A stretch of DNA of 64,000 nt from Pardosa pseudoannulata (GCA_032207245.1 CM063502.1:114043312-114107311), one strand, 5' to 3'. Positions 25,963 to 38,718 are shown, counted from the stretch's first letter. Notes: a model not told the origin generated them from the sequence alone. Program-made: numbers and translations.

Positions 25963-26975
25963 GATGCATAGAGGATTTTACATGTTGGTGGTTGACAAAT
26001 CTTTGTCGTTTAATTCTAAACAACCAATGATAATCCCTAAAAATCATCCGGTTACCACAACCATTATAAGATATTTTCATTCTTACCGCTTGAAAAGTTG
26101 TCCAGAATTAATCTTTTCATTAATCCGCAAAAACTTTTGGATCTCTGAAGGTCATTCAACCTTAAAACGGGAGTTGAGAAAGGGCATGATTTGCTGTAGT
26201 CCTGTCAGCAGAAGCTCTTATTCAACTCATGGGTGACTTGTCTGCTTCAAGAGTCAATCCAAGCAGTGCATTCGAGAAAGTCGGAATCGACTTCACTGGT
26301 TTACTAAATACAAAATGTAAGCACAAGGGAAAATATTTTGCATTTATATATGTTTTTATTTGCATGTGTATAGTTTTATATATGTTTATTTATTTGCATG
26401 TGTACAAATGTTATGCACATTGAGTTAGTATTGGAACTCAACACGAAAGCATTTCTTGCTACATTCCAGTGACTCATCTCACACCGGGACTATCCAATAG
26501 ACATTTATTTTGTTAAAGGAGAAACCTTCCAAGGAGCATTTTCATACATTAAAAGACTTTTTAAAAGTCTTTTCGACCAGAACATCTGTCATCCAAGACA
26601 TCGCTGCTAACTGACAAATTATGCGGCACTTCCCTCCGTACGGTCCAAATTTTGGAGTTTTGCGGGAGTCCTCAATAAAGTTAGTAAAACGACTTTTCCT
26701 AAAATCTTGCCTGAATAGAATTACGTCTTTTTAAAACTATCTGAGGCACCATTGTGTCTTTAAAGAATAATCCATTATTTTGTGCCTGATTGAATCATGC
26801 ATAAATTCTCCCTTTTCGTCCCTCTAGATCCCAATGATTTAAAACCATTACATAAGGACACTTCTTCATTGGTGCAAATTTGCAATTACAAGAATCATAG
26901 TGTAAATCTAATCCTTCTATTAGTTTATCTTGCATTGCAACCAAGCGTGGGACCACTTCTTGAAAAGATGAACTA
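25963..26975 (+). pseudogene. BEL/Pao integrase remnant
   Basis: The frame at about 25,963-26,232 contains IIPKNHPVTTTIIRYFHSY and LIRKNFWISEGHSTLKRELR, matching the Pao integrase zinc-binding region (His of HPVT, then the ICC motif in MICCSPVS). After a frameshift, FEKVGIDFTGLLNTKCKHKG is the start of the integrase core, with its first catalytic Asp in GIDFTG. Downstream, after decay, LFVPLDPNDLKPL matches the post-core region. The second Asp and the Glu are not recoverable in frame. Confidence 0.8.
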
Positions 26976-27893
<918 letters not shown>

Positions 27894-28078
27894 CGGCCGA
27901 ACGATGGCCGATTTGTTAGGTTGTTGACGTTCGGTACCGGAGTTCGAGGGTTCGAATCCCATTGAGGCATGGATGTTTGTAGTCGTTCGGAATCGACTTT
28001 AAGCGGTAGGTCCCGGTCTCATTAGCCCTCACGTTGTAAAAAAAGTAGACCATAGCACTTCTAAACGAAACCGAACCA
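27894..28078 (+). repeat. tRNA-derived SINE, family 1, with 7-bp target duplication
   Basis: Flanked by TCGGGGA at 27,887-27,893 and 28,079-28,085. Contains TGGCCGATTTGTTAGG (A box), GGGTTCGAATCCCAT (B box), GCATGGATGTTTGTAGTCG and an AAACGAAACCGAACC tail. Confidence 0.88.
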
Positions 28079-28149
28079 TCGGGGAGAATGGTTTATCAGA
28101 TTAATGTTGCAATTATTGTCGACTGTTTCAGTAGTTAATATTTTGATTA

Positions 28150-28640
28150 TGCTTGTTTTAAACAGCCCTATACGTCTCAAATTCAAGAACCCAGAGACGA
28201 AAATACACTCATCGCTGTTTCGGTGGCGTACGCAGAATTTTTTCAAGGGGGGGGGTTATAATTCTAAAAAAAAAAATAGCCCGCATAATTTCTACTAAAA
28301 TTTTTATTTTTGCCATTTTGTCTGAACTTAAGGTTAAACCCCTAAACCTCCACACTTGCGTACGCCCCTTCGCTGTTTATATGTATCGTAGAAGCTAGGT
28401 GCGTTTGTAATGCATTATGTACATATTTTAATTTATTGTAAACAAAAGTTAGATATAATTAAATGAAAATATATGTGATCACTGCGTAATTTTTTTTACT
28501 GATGTTATCGAAATAAAAGCTTCTATCGTACTGATATCCTTATAAAGTACTTTACAATGCAGCAGAAATATTGCAACTACAATCTAGTCAATTAAAAGAG
28601 TAATTGTGCATGTCTTTGAGTTGAGTTAATATACACCAAA
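28150..28640. repeat. Segmental repeat, copy 1 of 3
   Basis: Landmarks GCTTGTTTTAAACAGCC, CAAATTCAAGAACCCAGAGACG, GTGATCACTGCG and CAATTAAAAGAGTAATTG recur in order at 29,757-30,100 and, more diverged, at 30,455-30,790. This copy contains the 149-bp MITE at 28,221 and is followed directly by the Tc1 element. Confidence 0.75.
28221..28369. mobile_element. 149-bp MITE with 9-bp target duplication
   Basis: TCGCTGTTT occurs at 28,212-28,220 and 28,370-28,378. The ends share an inverted GGCGTACGCA core (CGGTGGCGTACGCA at the left; CTTGCGTACGCCCCT at the right). The body has a run of nine or more G and an A tract. The other two copies of the host repeat lack it, which supports insertion. Superfamily unassigned. 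Confidence 0.75.
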
Positions 28641-28643
28641 GAA

Positions 28644-29740
28644 CCATTACATTATAACAACCCTCTATTTATAACAATGAGCTCTTCCAGGAACAAAACC
28701 ACTGCGCATGCGCAATTGATCTTGGAGTATATAAAATGGCTATGCATTGGCTTTCTAAACGTGATTAGCTGCATAATGAGAAAAGCAGCTAATTAATCAG
28801 ACCTCGATGTAGGACAAATTGTTATGGCTCGGCGTCTGGGAACATCAATATCAGAAATAGCGAGATTAGTTGGCTGTTCACGTGCAGTTGTTGTGCGTAC
28901 AAAACGAAAGTGGTGTATATATGATGAAACGACAAATAGCTGGCTAGCGGTGTGTCGTCCACGGCGCACTGATTACAGAGGAGAGCGGAGAATGTTACGC
29001 GTTGTTCACAGTGACCAAAGAACTACAGCCAAAATCACCCCCAGCTACAACAGTGGTGACCCAGACAGTGTTTCTCAACAAACTGTGAAGCTTGCATTGC
29101 TGCGTATGGACCTACGCAGCTGGAGGCCGAAGCATGCCCTTGCACTGACGGCACGTCATCGCCAACTGCGTCTGAAATGGGCCAGGAAACATCAGAATTA
29201 GAAGAATGGAAGAAAGTTGCATGGTCCGACGAATCACGTTTTCTGGTCCATCACATCGAAGGGCCTATGCAAATACGCTGACTTCCAAAGGAAGACCCAT
29301 AATCCCCATAGAGCAATCCTTGAAGTCTGTGCGCTACCTGAATGTCGTTGAACACCTGGTTCACCAATTCATGACAACAGTATTTCCGGCGGGGGCGGTG
29401 TTTACCAACAGGATAATACACCGTGTCATAAAGGTCAAATCGTCAGGGAGTAGTTCGAGGAACATTCCAGTGACTTTCAAGTTATGTCTTGGCCTTCAAA
29501 TTCCCCTGTCATTAATCCAACAGAACATCTGTAGTCCCACCCAGGAAAACCAATTTCGTGCTGCCACAGTACCCCCTCGCAACGTGCGGGAATTGCAGGA
29601 CCAGTTGATAAGCGCTTGGTACCAGTTACCTCAGACTACCTAACAGCACATTGTGGTGTCAAAGCCACGCCAGGCGCGGGCAGTTTTCAGGGCTAAAGGT
29701 GGTCCCACATGTTATTAACAGGGTGGTCATAATGTAATGG
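28644..29740 (+). mobile_element. Tc1-like DNA transposon, about 1.1 kb, both ends present
   Basis: The left end CCATTACATTATAACAACCCT and the right end AGGGTGGTCATAATGTAATGG form about 22-bp inverted repeats with few mismatches. A TA follows the right end (29,741-29,742); the left partner is AA, so one target base has mutated or the boundary shifts by one. Contains the broken transposase below. Confidence 0.85.
28776..29643 (+). pseudogene. Tc1-like transposase, broken
   Basis: The first ATG that fits the family is 28,776, but an in-frame TAA follows at 28,794. The frame then runs SDLDVGQIVMARRLG, an N-terminal helix-turn-helix (SISEIARLVGCSRAVVVR), a second DNA-binding region and RHRQLRLKWARKHQN, ending in a frameshift at about 29,198. 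The first catalytic Asp is in WSDESRF (about 29,222), the second in QQDNTPCH (about 29,411) and the Glu in NPTEHL (about 29,516), in different frames. About 200 bp between the first Asp and YLNVVEH appear deleted compared with the usual length. Inactive; Tc1-like DDE enzymes catalyse cut-and-paste transposition into TA. Confidence 0.9.
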
Positions 29741-29756
29741 TATTCAAAGTACAAAT

Positions 29757-30100
29757 TGGCAAAATAGGTTTTGCTTGTTTTAAGAAGCCTGTACCTGTCA
29801 AATTCAAGTGCCCAGAGACGGAAGTCTCCATATCGTCGTTTTTGTGGGTTGTTGAAGCTAACTGCACCATGTAGTACATTTTTATACATTTTTTTTTAAT
29901 TTTGATAGTAGATGAAAAATTATATGATCACTGCGGGAAGTCTACCTTACTCATACTTCCGAAGTAAAAAACTGTCATCGGATTGTCATTCTTATAAATT
30001 CTTTTACGACACACCAAGAAATTTGTAACGAATGTGTGGTCAATTAAAAGAATAACTGGGGATGTCTATGAGTTTACTATTAAAATATCTCTATAAAGAT
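29757..30100. repeat. Segmental repeat, copy 2 of 3
   Basis: Starts GGCAAAATAGGTTTTGCTTG and includes TAAGAAGCCTG, CAAATTCAAGTGCCCAGAG and GGTCAATTAAAAGAATAACT. Matches 28,150-28,640 without its MITE. Confidence 0.72.
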
Positions 30101-30299
30101 GTGTCACCTCCTGTGTGGTTTACGAAAGTACGAATTATCAAAGTAAGTTGATTGGGTGTGCCCTGTCGATTTAGTAGTCATGTGATTTATCACGAAAATA
30201 TCGCCGCCATTGCTTCGGGAGGTTGGACTTTTAAGTGTGGAAGAGAACACAAATTAAGAAACATTAATTAGGCAGAAGAATCACACATCCTCCAACATC

Positions 30300-30450
30300 T
30301 ACAAAGGTATCGTTTGAACTTCGAAGACATTGCAACCACGATTTCACGTGACCTATCCATCGTTACTGAACAGAATGGTCTTTGACCAGTTCTATCCCAA
30401 ATCTCAAAATTCGCCATCTTTGGCCGACTGAGCTACCGTGGATCCAGCAA
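30300..30450 (-). repeat. SINE family 2, minus strand, degenerate
   Basis: AGGTATCGTTTGAACTTCGA, GACATTGCAACCACGA and, at the head, TTTGGCCGACTGAGCTACCG (minus-strand A box) are in family order. The B-box region is decayed. Confidence 0.7.
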
Positions 30451-30454
30451 AGTA

Positions 30455-30790
30455 GGTTTTGTTTGTTTTAAGAAGCCATTGACCTATTAGATACAAGTCC
30501 TAATGACGGAAATCTTTTTTATCGCTGTTAATGTGAGTTGTTGAGACTGAATGTGCTATGTAATATAATTTTTATGCCTTTGAACGAGTTCGAAGTGAAA
30601 CTTACAAATCAGTAAATGAAAAATGTGTCACCATTGCACTAAGTTATTTTACTGATACTATCAAAATGAAAACCGTTTATCGAATTGTTATTCCTACAAC
30701 GTATTTTGCAATGCAACAGAAAATTTGTAAGGCACTTCAGGAAATGAGAGAGTTAAATTATGAAACAGATTGGTAAAATGAAGTTCTTTA
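30455..30790. repeat. Segmental repeat, copy 3 of 3
   Basis: TAGGTTTTGTTTGTTTTAAG, AAGCCATTGACC and CATTGCACTAAGTTATTTTA, then GCAATGCAACAGAAAATTTG, align to copies 1 and 2. Most diverged of the three. Confidence 0.65.
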
Positions 30791-31718
30791 AAAAGGCTAT
30801 TGTAAAGAATGACAAGGATGTGACTTTCATAAAAATTGTTATTTAAAGAGAGCTGCTGCAGAATAGTTTTAAGAGAAGGTTAGTTATGGAACCCCTCTTC
30901 CCTTTTGTTATAAAAAGAACGTTGTAACCCAATTCCAATCTCGAATTACTATACTTAATCTTTTAACTGGTCCCCCAACGACTAAAAATACTTTAAATAT
31001 CTCTGTTAATTTTTATCACAGAGAAGGAAATTTTGCACTGTGGATTTTAGGATGAGTCTAAATTTTTAATATTATGATAGCAATCAGAAGAACGTTTAAT
31101 ACATTAGAACTTTTAATCCTTATAAAATTAAGTTTATAAAGTTAAAGATACCATAAAATGAAGTGCTTACCTTTTATGAAACATTTTTCTAGCTGGAATT
31201 ATAGATCTAGGAAAAACAACTGTGGGGATAAAAAAATTTTTATTTGTTTGTTTATCAAAAACTTCTAAATAATAATATATTATTTTCAGTATTCAATTAT
31301 ATTTAAAATATTGCAACGTGTTAAGCTTAATAGAAGAGTAAAATCTTTTTAATTATTAAGTTGTTTACATGGTGAAAATTCATGACTTAAAAAAAAACGC
31401 AAATTCTTTGGTACGCAATGATTTTTAACGCACATATAATTATATAATCAAAATTTTTATTTCCACTTAGTATTTTATTTTTCCCCTTTATTTTTATAAC
31501 TTCTACAAGCTTTGAGTTCATGCTGTTAAATAAATTCCAAATTTTTTCTCTACTATTAACTACCATTAGTTTACTTTTTTTTAGCCTTGCAACATATCTG
31601 TTCATCTGCACCAAATTATCTGCTTTCATTAACCATGTGAAACATCATCTTCAGTTAGTTTTAAATCATTTCAGGTTATGGCTTGGAAATCTTCAAACAA
31701 CAACAGATCTTGGGTTTG
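30791..31718. other. No recognisable feature
   Basis: AT-rich. A hydrophobic 104-codon frame starts at 31,520 and runs into the repeat at 31,719; it has no family signature. Confidence 0.5.
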
Positions 31719-31842
31719 AAATTATTCAGTACAATTTTTTTTCCAATGGAGCAGGCGATACAGACATTATCCTAACGACTATACAAGGCTACGACGCTGT
31801 TACTCATTTAGCATCACCCGAGGAGCACGTATAGCTTAAGGG
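31719..31842. repeat. Repeat upstream of the assembly gap (partner 32,419-32,543)
   Basis: AAATTATTCAGTACA ... GGAGCAGGCGATA ... CGAGGAGCACGTATAGCTTA matches the first 125 bp after the N gap with about a dozen differences. Confidence 0.8.
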
Positions 31843-32318
31843 GCCGCTGGACTCAGAAAAAAACCCGTACGCAGTGAAAACAACCCAAGAAATTGCAGGC
31901 GGTGGGAGGTAACTAGTTGAGCCTTTCTGTCCAATCAGAAAACTTTACATATTGACACCCCATTATTTATCACCTTTTAAAAATCCCTATTTCCCCTACT
32001 GCTTTCTGAAGTGCGCTAGATCTATTTTTAGAACCCCCACTGTAAAACAAGTTAGAAAGAGGCAAACGTAGCCTCCGGATAAAGGGGTCACCCCTCGTTT
32101 ATTCTGTAAGAGAGTCGAGATAACAGCAATAAGCAATGTATGTTTTTGTCTGTGAATGGTAGCAGAATAAGAGAAATAGTGAGGGCAAGTGCTTTTACTA
32201 TGTGGCTACTATAACTTTACTGGGTACTCTGGAAATCGTTTACTTGAAATACATTTCCAGGTGTAGGAAATGAGGTTAAAAACTCATAATCGTACAATTT
32301 CTGTGTAAAAAAAAAAAA

Positions 32319-32418
32319 NNNNNNNNNNNNNNNNNNNNNNNNNNNNNNNNNNNNNNNNNNNNNNNNNNNNNNNNNNNNNNNNNNNNNNNNNNNNNNNNNN
32401 NNNNNNNNNNNNNNNNNN
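32319..32418. other. Assembly gap, 100 N
   Basis: Exactly 100 N, the usual placeholder for a gap of unknown size. A run of 12 A precedes it. Confidence 0.99.
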
Positions 32419-32543
32419 AAATTATTCAGTACACATTTTTTTTTCCAGTGCAGCAGGCGATATAAACATTATCATAACGCCAATACAAGGCTGCGAAGCT
32501 GTTACCCAGTTAGCACTACTCGAGGAGCACGTGTAGCTTAGGG
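32419..32543. repeat. Repeat directly after the assembly gap
   Basis: Second copy of 31,719-31,842, beginning at the first called base after the gap. Confidence 0.8.
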
Positions 32544-32554
32544 AATATTTCGGA

Positions 32555-32775
32555 TGTGAGTAACATTACCCCCGCTGGGTCCTCGTAATTTAGAAGCAGG
32601 AACCAAGCAGAAGACCCCCAGGCTTGGCCTGCCACCCCCAGAGGTATCGTTTGAGAACTTGGAGGACATTGTGACCACGAACATATTTTACGTGCCCCAG
32701 TCACCTTTAAGGCTCCAGCCCCGAACCCGCAAGCTTTCAGTTACGAGATAGCTGCCGCCTTTGCCGACTGGGTTA
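32555..32775 (-). repeat. tRNA-derived SINE, family 2, minus strand
   Basis: TGGGTCCTCGTAATTTAGAA, AGAGGTATCGTTTGAGAAC, TTTTACGTGCCCCAG, CCCCGAACCCGC (minus-strand B box) and TTTGCCGACTGGGTTATAC (A box) are all in order. Confidence 0.82.
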
Positions 32776-32939
32776 TACAGTACAAATTAATACAGCATGT
32801 TCATGTATTCTTTTATCTACATATTAATGAGAGATAACACAAGAGGTGATCAAAGTTCAGGTTACAAAGCCTACCATAAAAACATGTACATTTTATTTCA
32901 TATCACCAATACAGCCAACTGATAGTACATACATAAGGT

Positions 32940-33240
32940 TATTTTTCGACTTAGTCTCCATATCGATTTAAGGCACCTGTCGTTTCGTGGGATGAGTTTG
33001 AATAATCCCTTATGATAAAGAATCTTATCCTTGCGTATTCAGCCACGTTGTCGCGAACTGTTTGACCTCCTCTGAAGCTAATTGTCGGCCTCCTAGATGG
33101 TCCTTCAAGTCAGGAAACAAGTGAAAGTCGCTTGAAGCGAAGTTTGGGGTGTAGAGAGGCTGGTCGATGATGGCCCTGTAGTCGCCAGTGAACATTTTTC
33201 CAACTGCCGCAAACTTTCCGAAATCATTCTAAGACTTGCT
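32940..33240 (-). pseudogene. mariner-like transposase, C-terminal fragment
   Basis: On the minus strand the residues YTPNFASSDFHLFPDLKDHL and then GGRQLASEEVKQFATTW match the mariner C-terminal signature (YSPDLAPxDxHLF ... LGG.. F...E), including the third catalytic Asp in SSDFH. Downstream words like NDRCLKSIWRLSRK are in another frame. The N-terminal half and a reliable terminus are absent. Distinct in type from the Tc1 copies. Confidence 0.8.
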
Positions 33241-35923
33241 GACGACATATTTCAGTTTCTCCATAACCCTCTACCAGCTGCTGGAGAGTATAAACCACAA
33301 TTATATGTTCGTACAGAGAAATCGAATAGCTGAGCGGGTTTGTACACGGGACCAGTTTTTCAAATGAGTACTCGTTTGTGTCAACCTCACAACTAACGCT
33401 GTAGGTGGCAGGAGGCTAAAACTTTGCCCAATTGCCGACCGCATGTATTAGAATTACAACACACTACTAATTTTCCATAATAGACAGAACTCAAAAAATA
33501 TCCTCCTCGTAACTTACTTTTTGACCACGCCTCGTAGAATGTTTTCGTGATAAAGTGTTCTGATTCCCTAGTATTAATATGTCTCCCAACAGTCTTTTGA
33601 GCAGGAAAGATTATCAATGCTCTATTCAAATTACTTCCTTTTAACCCCCCCCCCATGTCTTACATTTACTTATATTGGTCTGAAATTGATGCAGCAGTTA
33701 GTAACACAGTTGAATTTAGAATTATAATTAACTACTACTCAATGTTAACACATTTCATATAAATGAAGAAAGAAAGAAAAAAATTTATAATGTTATGGCA
33801 ATGTTAAGTTGTTATTTTTAGCTCTTACTATCTTTGAATAAATAGAAAATATAAGATGTCATAAAAGATCTCATATTAACTTTTTTTATTTTAATTACAT
33901 AGGAAAAAAGAAAAAATGCATCCAAAGCTAGAAAAAAAATTTCACTCTTGGTCAGACCGATCAGGCGAGCTATACTTCCTTCCTACTTATCATTAGGTTT
34001 AATGTAAATGTTATCTGTCCCTAAAAGTCTTCTACAAAGTCATTATTTTCTCTCCACAGATGCATTTCTTGTATAAGTATTAAGTGATGCAAAAATATTA
34101 ATAAAAGCAGATATATTGTGATAACTAGAAGATAAAAAATGTAAGCAAGCCAACACAAGCACGTTTACAGAGATTGCTTATTTATTAACTTAATGTTGCC
34201 AAAACGGCAAATATAAAAATACTATACATGAATAATAAAAAAACATTAAGGTAGTAATCATGGCAATGCTTTGGCAGGTAAAAAGAACATGTAAAGATTA
34301 ATTTAGTTCTGACATTAAGTACATACAGCCAGTAAGAAAAATAGTTTTTTTGTACAAACATTTTTATGTAGTTTTATGAAAAATCTTTAGAAATTAAACT
34401 AATACCAGAAAAAGGACAATGATAAAAATATTAAAAATCAGATATATAAATTCTGTATATTAATCTGTTCCAACAAATTATTGAAAAGTAAAAAATACGG
34501 CCTTTAAATCTTATTACTCCATTATAATTAGTAATAACAGAAAAGTAATCAAATTTTACTCATACATGTCTTACATGATATCAGATAAATATAGTGTAAG
34601 TTAAATAAATAACTTAAGATGAACAAATATGCATTTAAGTGGCCAAATAAAACAAACAATTGAAAAAGTTTTGTTAAAAAAGTAAGGTTTTGCTTTTTGT
34701 TTAAAAGGTGAAAAATAGCAAGTAAGTCTTATCCTCGAAACAGAATATTCATTTATCTACTTCTGCTTCAAAAGATAGTTCCAACTGGCTTATTCTTATT
34801 TATTAATTATATGTGTATGCAGGTACAATTTTCCATACGCTTAAAAGAGTAACAAGATTAAAAACATCTTTAAGCAAATAAAAACTAAAAAAATTATGTG
34901 TTAGAGACTGTTAATTTCAAATACAGGTTGTTTTACAATCTACTATATAGACTATTTAAATTTAGTGTTTGGAATTTTTAGCATAAAATTGTAGATTATA
35001 TATTAAACAGAAAGTGTTTCAAATATCAACTTATTAATTTATAAATACTCATTAGAGTACTGGATATAAATTTCTAATGATGCATTTAGACTACTGTAGT
35101 TGATCATTTGGTGTGTATAATAGTATATATAAACATCATACTTATTAAAACCAGTTTGATCACCATGCTTAAAGAAAAATTTTCTACAGAAATTTACTAT
35201 TTAGGTAGATATTGAGCACATTACTTCATTTTAAGAATAATATAGTAACAAGAGGGTAATCATAGTAACAAGAATATATATAGTATAGTAACAAGAATCA
35301 TTGTATAAATATTGCATTATATTTTTCACACCTAACTTATATGAGTATATGATTTGTGCAGTTGATGTATGTCAAAGTAGGCCAGGATTGTATTCATAAA
35401 ATAAATGCATTTAGAATGTTTATTTCTTCTACATGCCTTAACTCACAAGATTGCAAACACTATATAATAGTAATTATCTATTTTTAAATTAATAAATATC
35501 TATCTTTTGGCAAATTTTATTTGTAAATATAAAAAATAAAGCAATGTTTTAGTAACGAATTTATGTTCATTATTGCTATTGTGATATGTTACTTTTATTG
35601 CTATTGTGGTAAAAAACAAAATTAATAAAAAATTAATACAAAATTAATAAAATTTATCTAAAACTCTAAAATTTTATAAATACATATAATAGCTACATTA
35701 AAAACATATGTAAATACATGCATATTAAATATTTATATGTATACATAAGTATTTATACATACATGTATTCATTTATTTCTATGCCTATTGGTAAACAAAT
35801 AATAATAGTTTATAAACATTTATTTATATAGAATTTTATAAATATGCTAAAATGTCTACATATAAACATATGTATGCATGCATGTTATATATTTGTTTGT
35901 GTGTGTGTGTATATATATATATA
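33241..35923. other. No recognisable feature
   Basis: 33,241-33,660 may be more of the mariner insertion or its flank; an 87-codon frame there has no signature. 33,660-35,923 is AT-rich, with short ATAGTAACAAGAAT repeats at about 35,243-35,300. Confidence 0.45.
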
Positions 35924-36256
35924 TGTCAGGTCTAAAAAAGGGGTTGTTAGAAATTACGCGAGTAAAAACGATTTTAAAAAGGGAACTCTTTTATAATAAT
36001 AAAATAAATGAAAAAGACCCACGCTTGAGTAAGCTTTTGGGATCATTCGGTCAGGTAGAAGCATTTTTGATCTATTTGATAAGCTTACAAACAGATAAGT
36101 TTCAATCAACACGTGGACATGGAACTGTGAACACTCTACAGGTGTCTCTGCCACAAACAATGAAATTGGTGCAAGTTTTGCTTTTAGAAGAAATGATAAT
36201 TTAATAAAATTATTATTATCAAGAAGACTGTTTTCCATTTGCCTTAACTCTGGATC

Positions 36257-36262
<6 letters not shown>
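35924..36262 (-). repeat. TA-flanked dispersed repeat, copy 2
   Basis: Reverse complement of the repeat at 16,144-16,487, again with TA tracts immediately on both sides (ATATATAT before TGTCAGG, and AATATATAT after GATCACAAC). Open frames through it (35,878-36,204 +; 35,954-36,364 -) are not conserved in copy 1. Confidence 0.82.

Positions 36263-36296
<34 letters not shown>
36263..36296. repeat. (TA)n microsatellite
   Basis: Short TA run abutting the dispersed repeat. Confidence 0.9.
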
Positions 36297-36300
<4 letters not shown>

Positions 36301-37574
36301 GTACTGTCATACACTTACATACCTGTGTATACAAATGTATATACACATAACTGTATAAATTCAAGTATGCATATGTATGTTAATAACAAATACAAAAAAC
36401 ATCCATGTAAAGATACATACATTAATATAAATACAACTTTATTTAATGAGAACCTTTTATGCATTAACACATTTTAGGTGGAAAATTTCTAAACTCATTT
36501 TGTGCATATTGTTACATAATTGCAGGAAATGATAAAACTTATATCTATAAATTAACAATATGTTTTGGGGCTTTTTTATAATTTGACTTCTTTAATGAAA
36601 AATTTATGAAAATGTACTATGATAAATTTCATAAGTTACAAGAGGCTTGAAATTTAATAATAAAGGCTTGGATTATATATGGAGAAGATTGGTATATGGT
36701 GAGAATCTAGCAAGAAAATGAACACCTTAACATATTTTAACAAATAAATATTTATGTATAGATACTTTTTTCTGTATACTTACCTTATTTTTATATACAT
36801 ATCCTCCTGCATGCATAACTACATACTTTCTTATAGGTCTCTATAATTATTTACACATATATATAATATGTATATTTTTATATCTGTACTGTAATGATAT
36901 ATATTTATTAGTAGACATATATTTATTATACTACATATAAACATATTGTGCACAAAAATAAGTCTATGTGTGTGTATGTGGCATTATATGAATATGCCTA
37001 TGAAGTTGCTTCACATATACATTAGTATAATAAAACATAATGAAGAGCCAAATGGATAAGGAACACAAGTTTATGAAATAAAACTTTCTAGCAAGCATGC
37101 TTTACAAAATAACAACCCCAGACTGAGGAAAAATGAGTTTTTATATTCAATGTGAAAATTTCAGAAATATTTCCTGGAATAACCACAAAAAGTCTAAAAC
37201 AACTTCAAAAACATGTAAAAAAATAAAATAAAAAGAATAAACTATATATTGTTAAAACCTGTTCTTTTGATAATTTACTCAAACCATCTAAATTTCAAGT
37301 TATAACTCAATTTTTATGTCAAAATTTATCAAAATTTAACCATTTTTTTTTATCAAAATTTAACCATATTTGTACATAACTTTTAGTACAGAATGTCTTA
37401 TTTTATGATCTATTCAAGGTGGAACCAAAAAGTCCCTTGTATATAAATGTAAATACATACATAAATATTCAGATATTCATGTATAGACATATATTTCTAT
37501 ATCTACTTGTACATATGTTTTTGTTATTATACATAAATGTATTTTTTCACACAGGCATACAAGTTGTTTATGAT
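36297..37574. other. No recognisable feature
   Basis: AT-rich with many TATACATA words. No gene is supported. Confidence 0.5.
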
Positions 37575-37975
37575 TTAATGCAATATATACAAAGCTTTAT
37601 TAAAACTAGTCTTCAATGAAACCTATCTATATAATGGTATAACCTGTTATATACAAATTCATGATATACTGATAGGAGAAGACTGTTCATCAGTTTTAGC
37701 AGATATCTACCAACATAATTACGAACAGGGTACTTCTTTTGTTGACTAAATTAAATTTTTTCAATATGTTGACAACATCTTAATTTGTTACAGTGACAAT
37801 AGCCTTGTAAGTTTTCAATTCTATCTTCATAACCTAAAATTAATTGAAAATGATAAAAACAAATACAGAGGTATATATTTATTAGATGATACTTTCCTTT
37901 TTAACAATAGTCAAATAGAATATAGTATACAGGATAAAAGAAATGACTTTAAATTTTAAATTAATCAGATTATGT
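37575..37975 (+). pseudogene. Penelope-like element reverse transcriptase fragment
   Basis: The frame reads KLVFNETYLYNG, then after a shift IGEDCSSVLADIYQHNYEQG (the GxxxSSVLADIYxxxxE region before the catalytic core), then FFQYVDNILICYSD, the RT palm motif with YVDN where active copies have YVDD. LIENDKNKYRGIYLLDDT follows at the place of the conserved FLD segment. This order fits RTs of Penelope-like elements rather than copia or BEL. Stops (after SFVD, after NDFKF) break it. N-terminal RT, GIY-YIG endonuclease and ends were not found. Confidence 0.6.
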
Positions 37976-38718
37976 CATGAAAAACTTGCTTAAATAAAAA
38001 AAAATAAAATGTAATTTAATAATAAAGTTATTAATAGGATGCAGTAGGCTTTTTAGTAATATTAATAAAATGGATATATGCATGAAAAACTTTCTTTTCC
38101 TAGCTACTCATAATGATTATCCAATACATTTTTTAATTAGTGTTTTACACAGTTTTTTCAATTTAAATAGCAATGCATGTATACACCAATTTTTTTTATA
38201 ATAATCAAATGTCTTTAAGGGCTTAGTCTACTTATGTAATGTATAGTATGGTTAATCTATATATCTTATATTACTGTGTGGCTGTGCTTTTGTATGTATG
38301 TATATACTTATTGTATATTAGTGTTGCTTAAATATAGTTTTGTGTAGCTATTGCTCTCTTTCAATTCTTCTATTTTTTCTGTAACATTGTTCACTTAAGA
38401 CTGTAACCAGGTCTTATGATGTTGCAGCCCTCTAGAAGTGTTGTGAGCACGTAAAACATGTTTAATTGGAGTGAGGGGTCACAACTCTCCTTGGGCATTA
38501 ATGACATCCTTTCATTCCATTTATAGTTTATATTATATTGGTCTTTAATTAATATAGTGTTCTGTGCTTATTTTTAATACAATTTTATTAATATATATAT
38601 ACAGGTATATTAGTAGATATGCAGTGTATGTGTGCATGCAGGGAATAACATTTAAGCGTGGTCAATACAATACCTGCTAGGTATTTGCATTGATAAGGGG
38701 CGGACAAATACTACATTG
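37976..38718. other. Possible 3' part of the Penelope-like relic
   Basis: No coding motif after about 38,000. At 38,438-38,492 GTTGTGA and TCACAAC are inverted around GCACGTAAAACATGTTT, a layout that could be part of a structured RNA, but I cannot confirm a ribozyme core. Confidence 0.3.

Noticed and set aside
31520..31834. 104-codon frame with a hydrophobic N-terminus, membrane-protein-like
   Set aside because: The hydrophobicity follows from T-rich DNA. The second half lies in a sequence repeated beyond the gap, and no family is recognised.
35878..36364. 108-codon (+) and 136-codon (-) overlapping frames
   Set aside because: They sit in a dispersed repeat whose other copy at 16.1 kb does not keep either frame.
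38438..38492. Hammerhead ribozyme of a Penelope-like element
   Set aside because: An inverted GTTGTGA/TCACAAC pair encloses GTAAAAC-type sequence, but the required CTGATGA and GAAA core cannot be shown.
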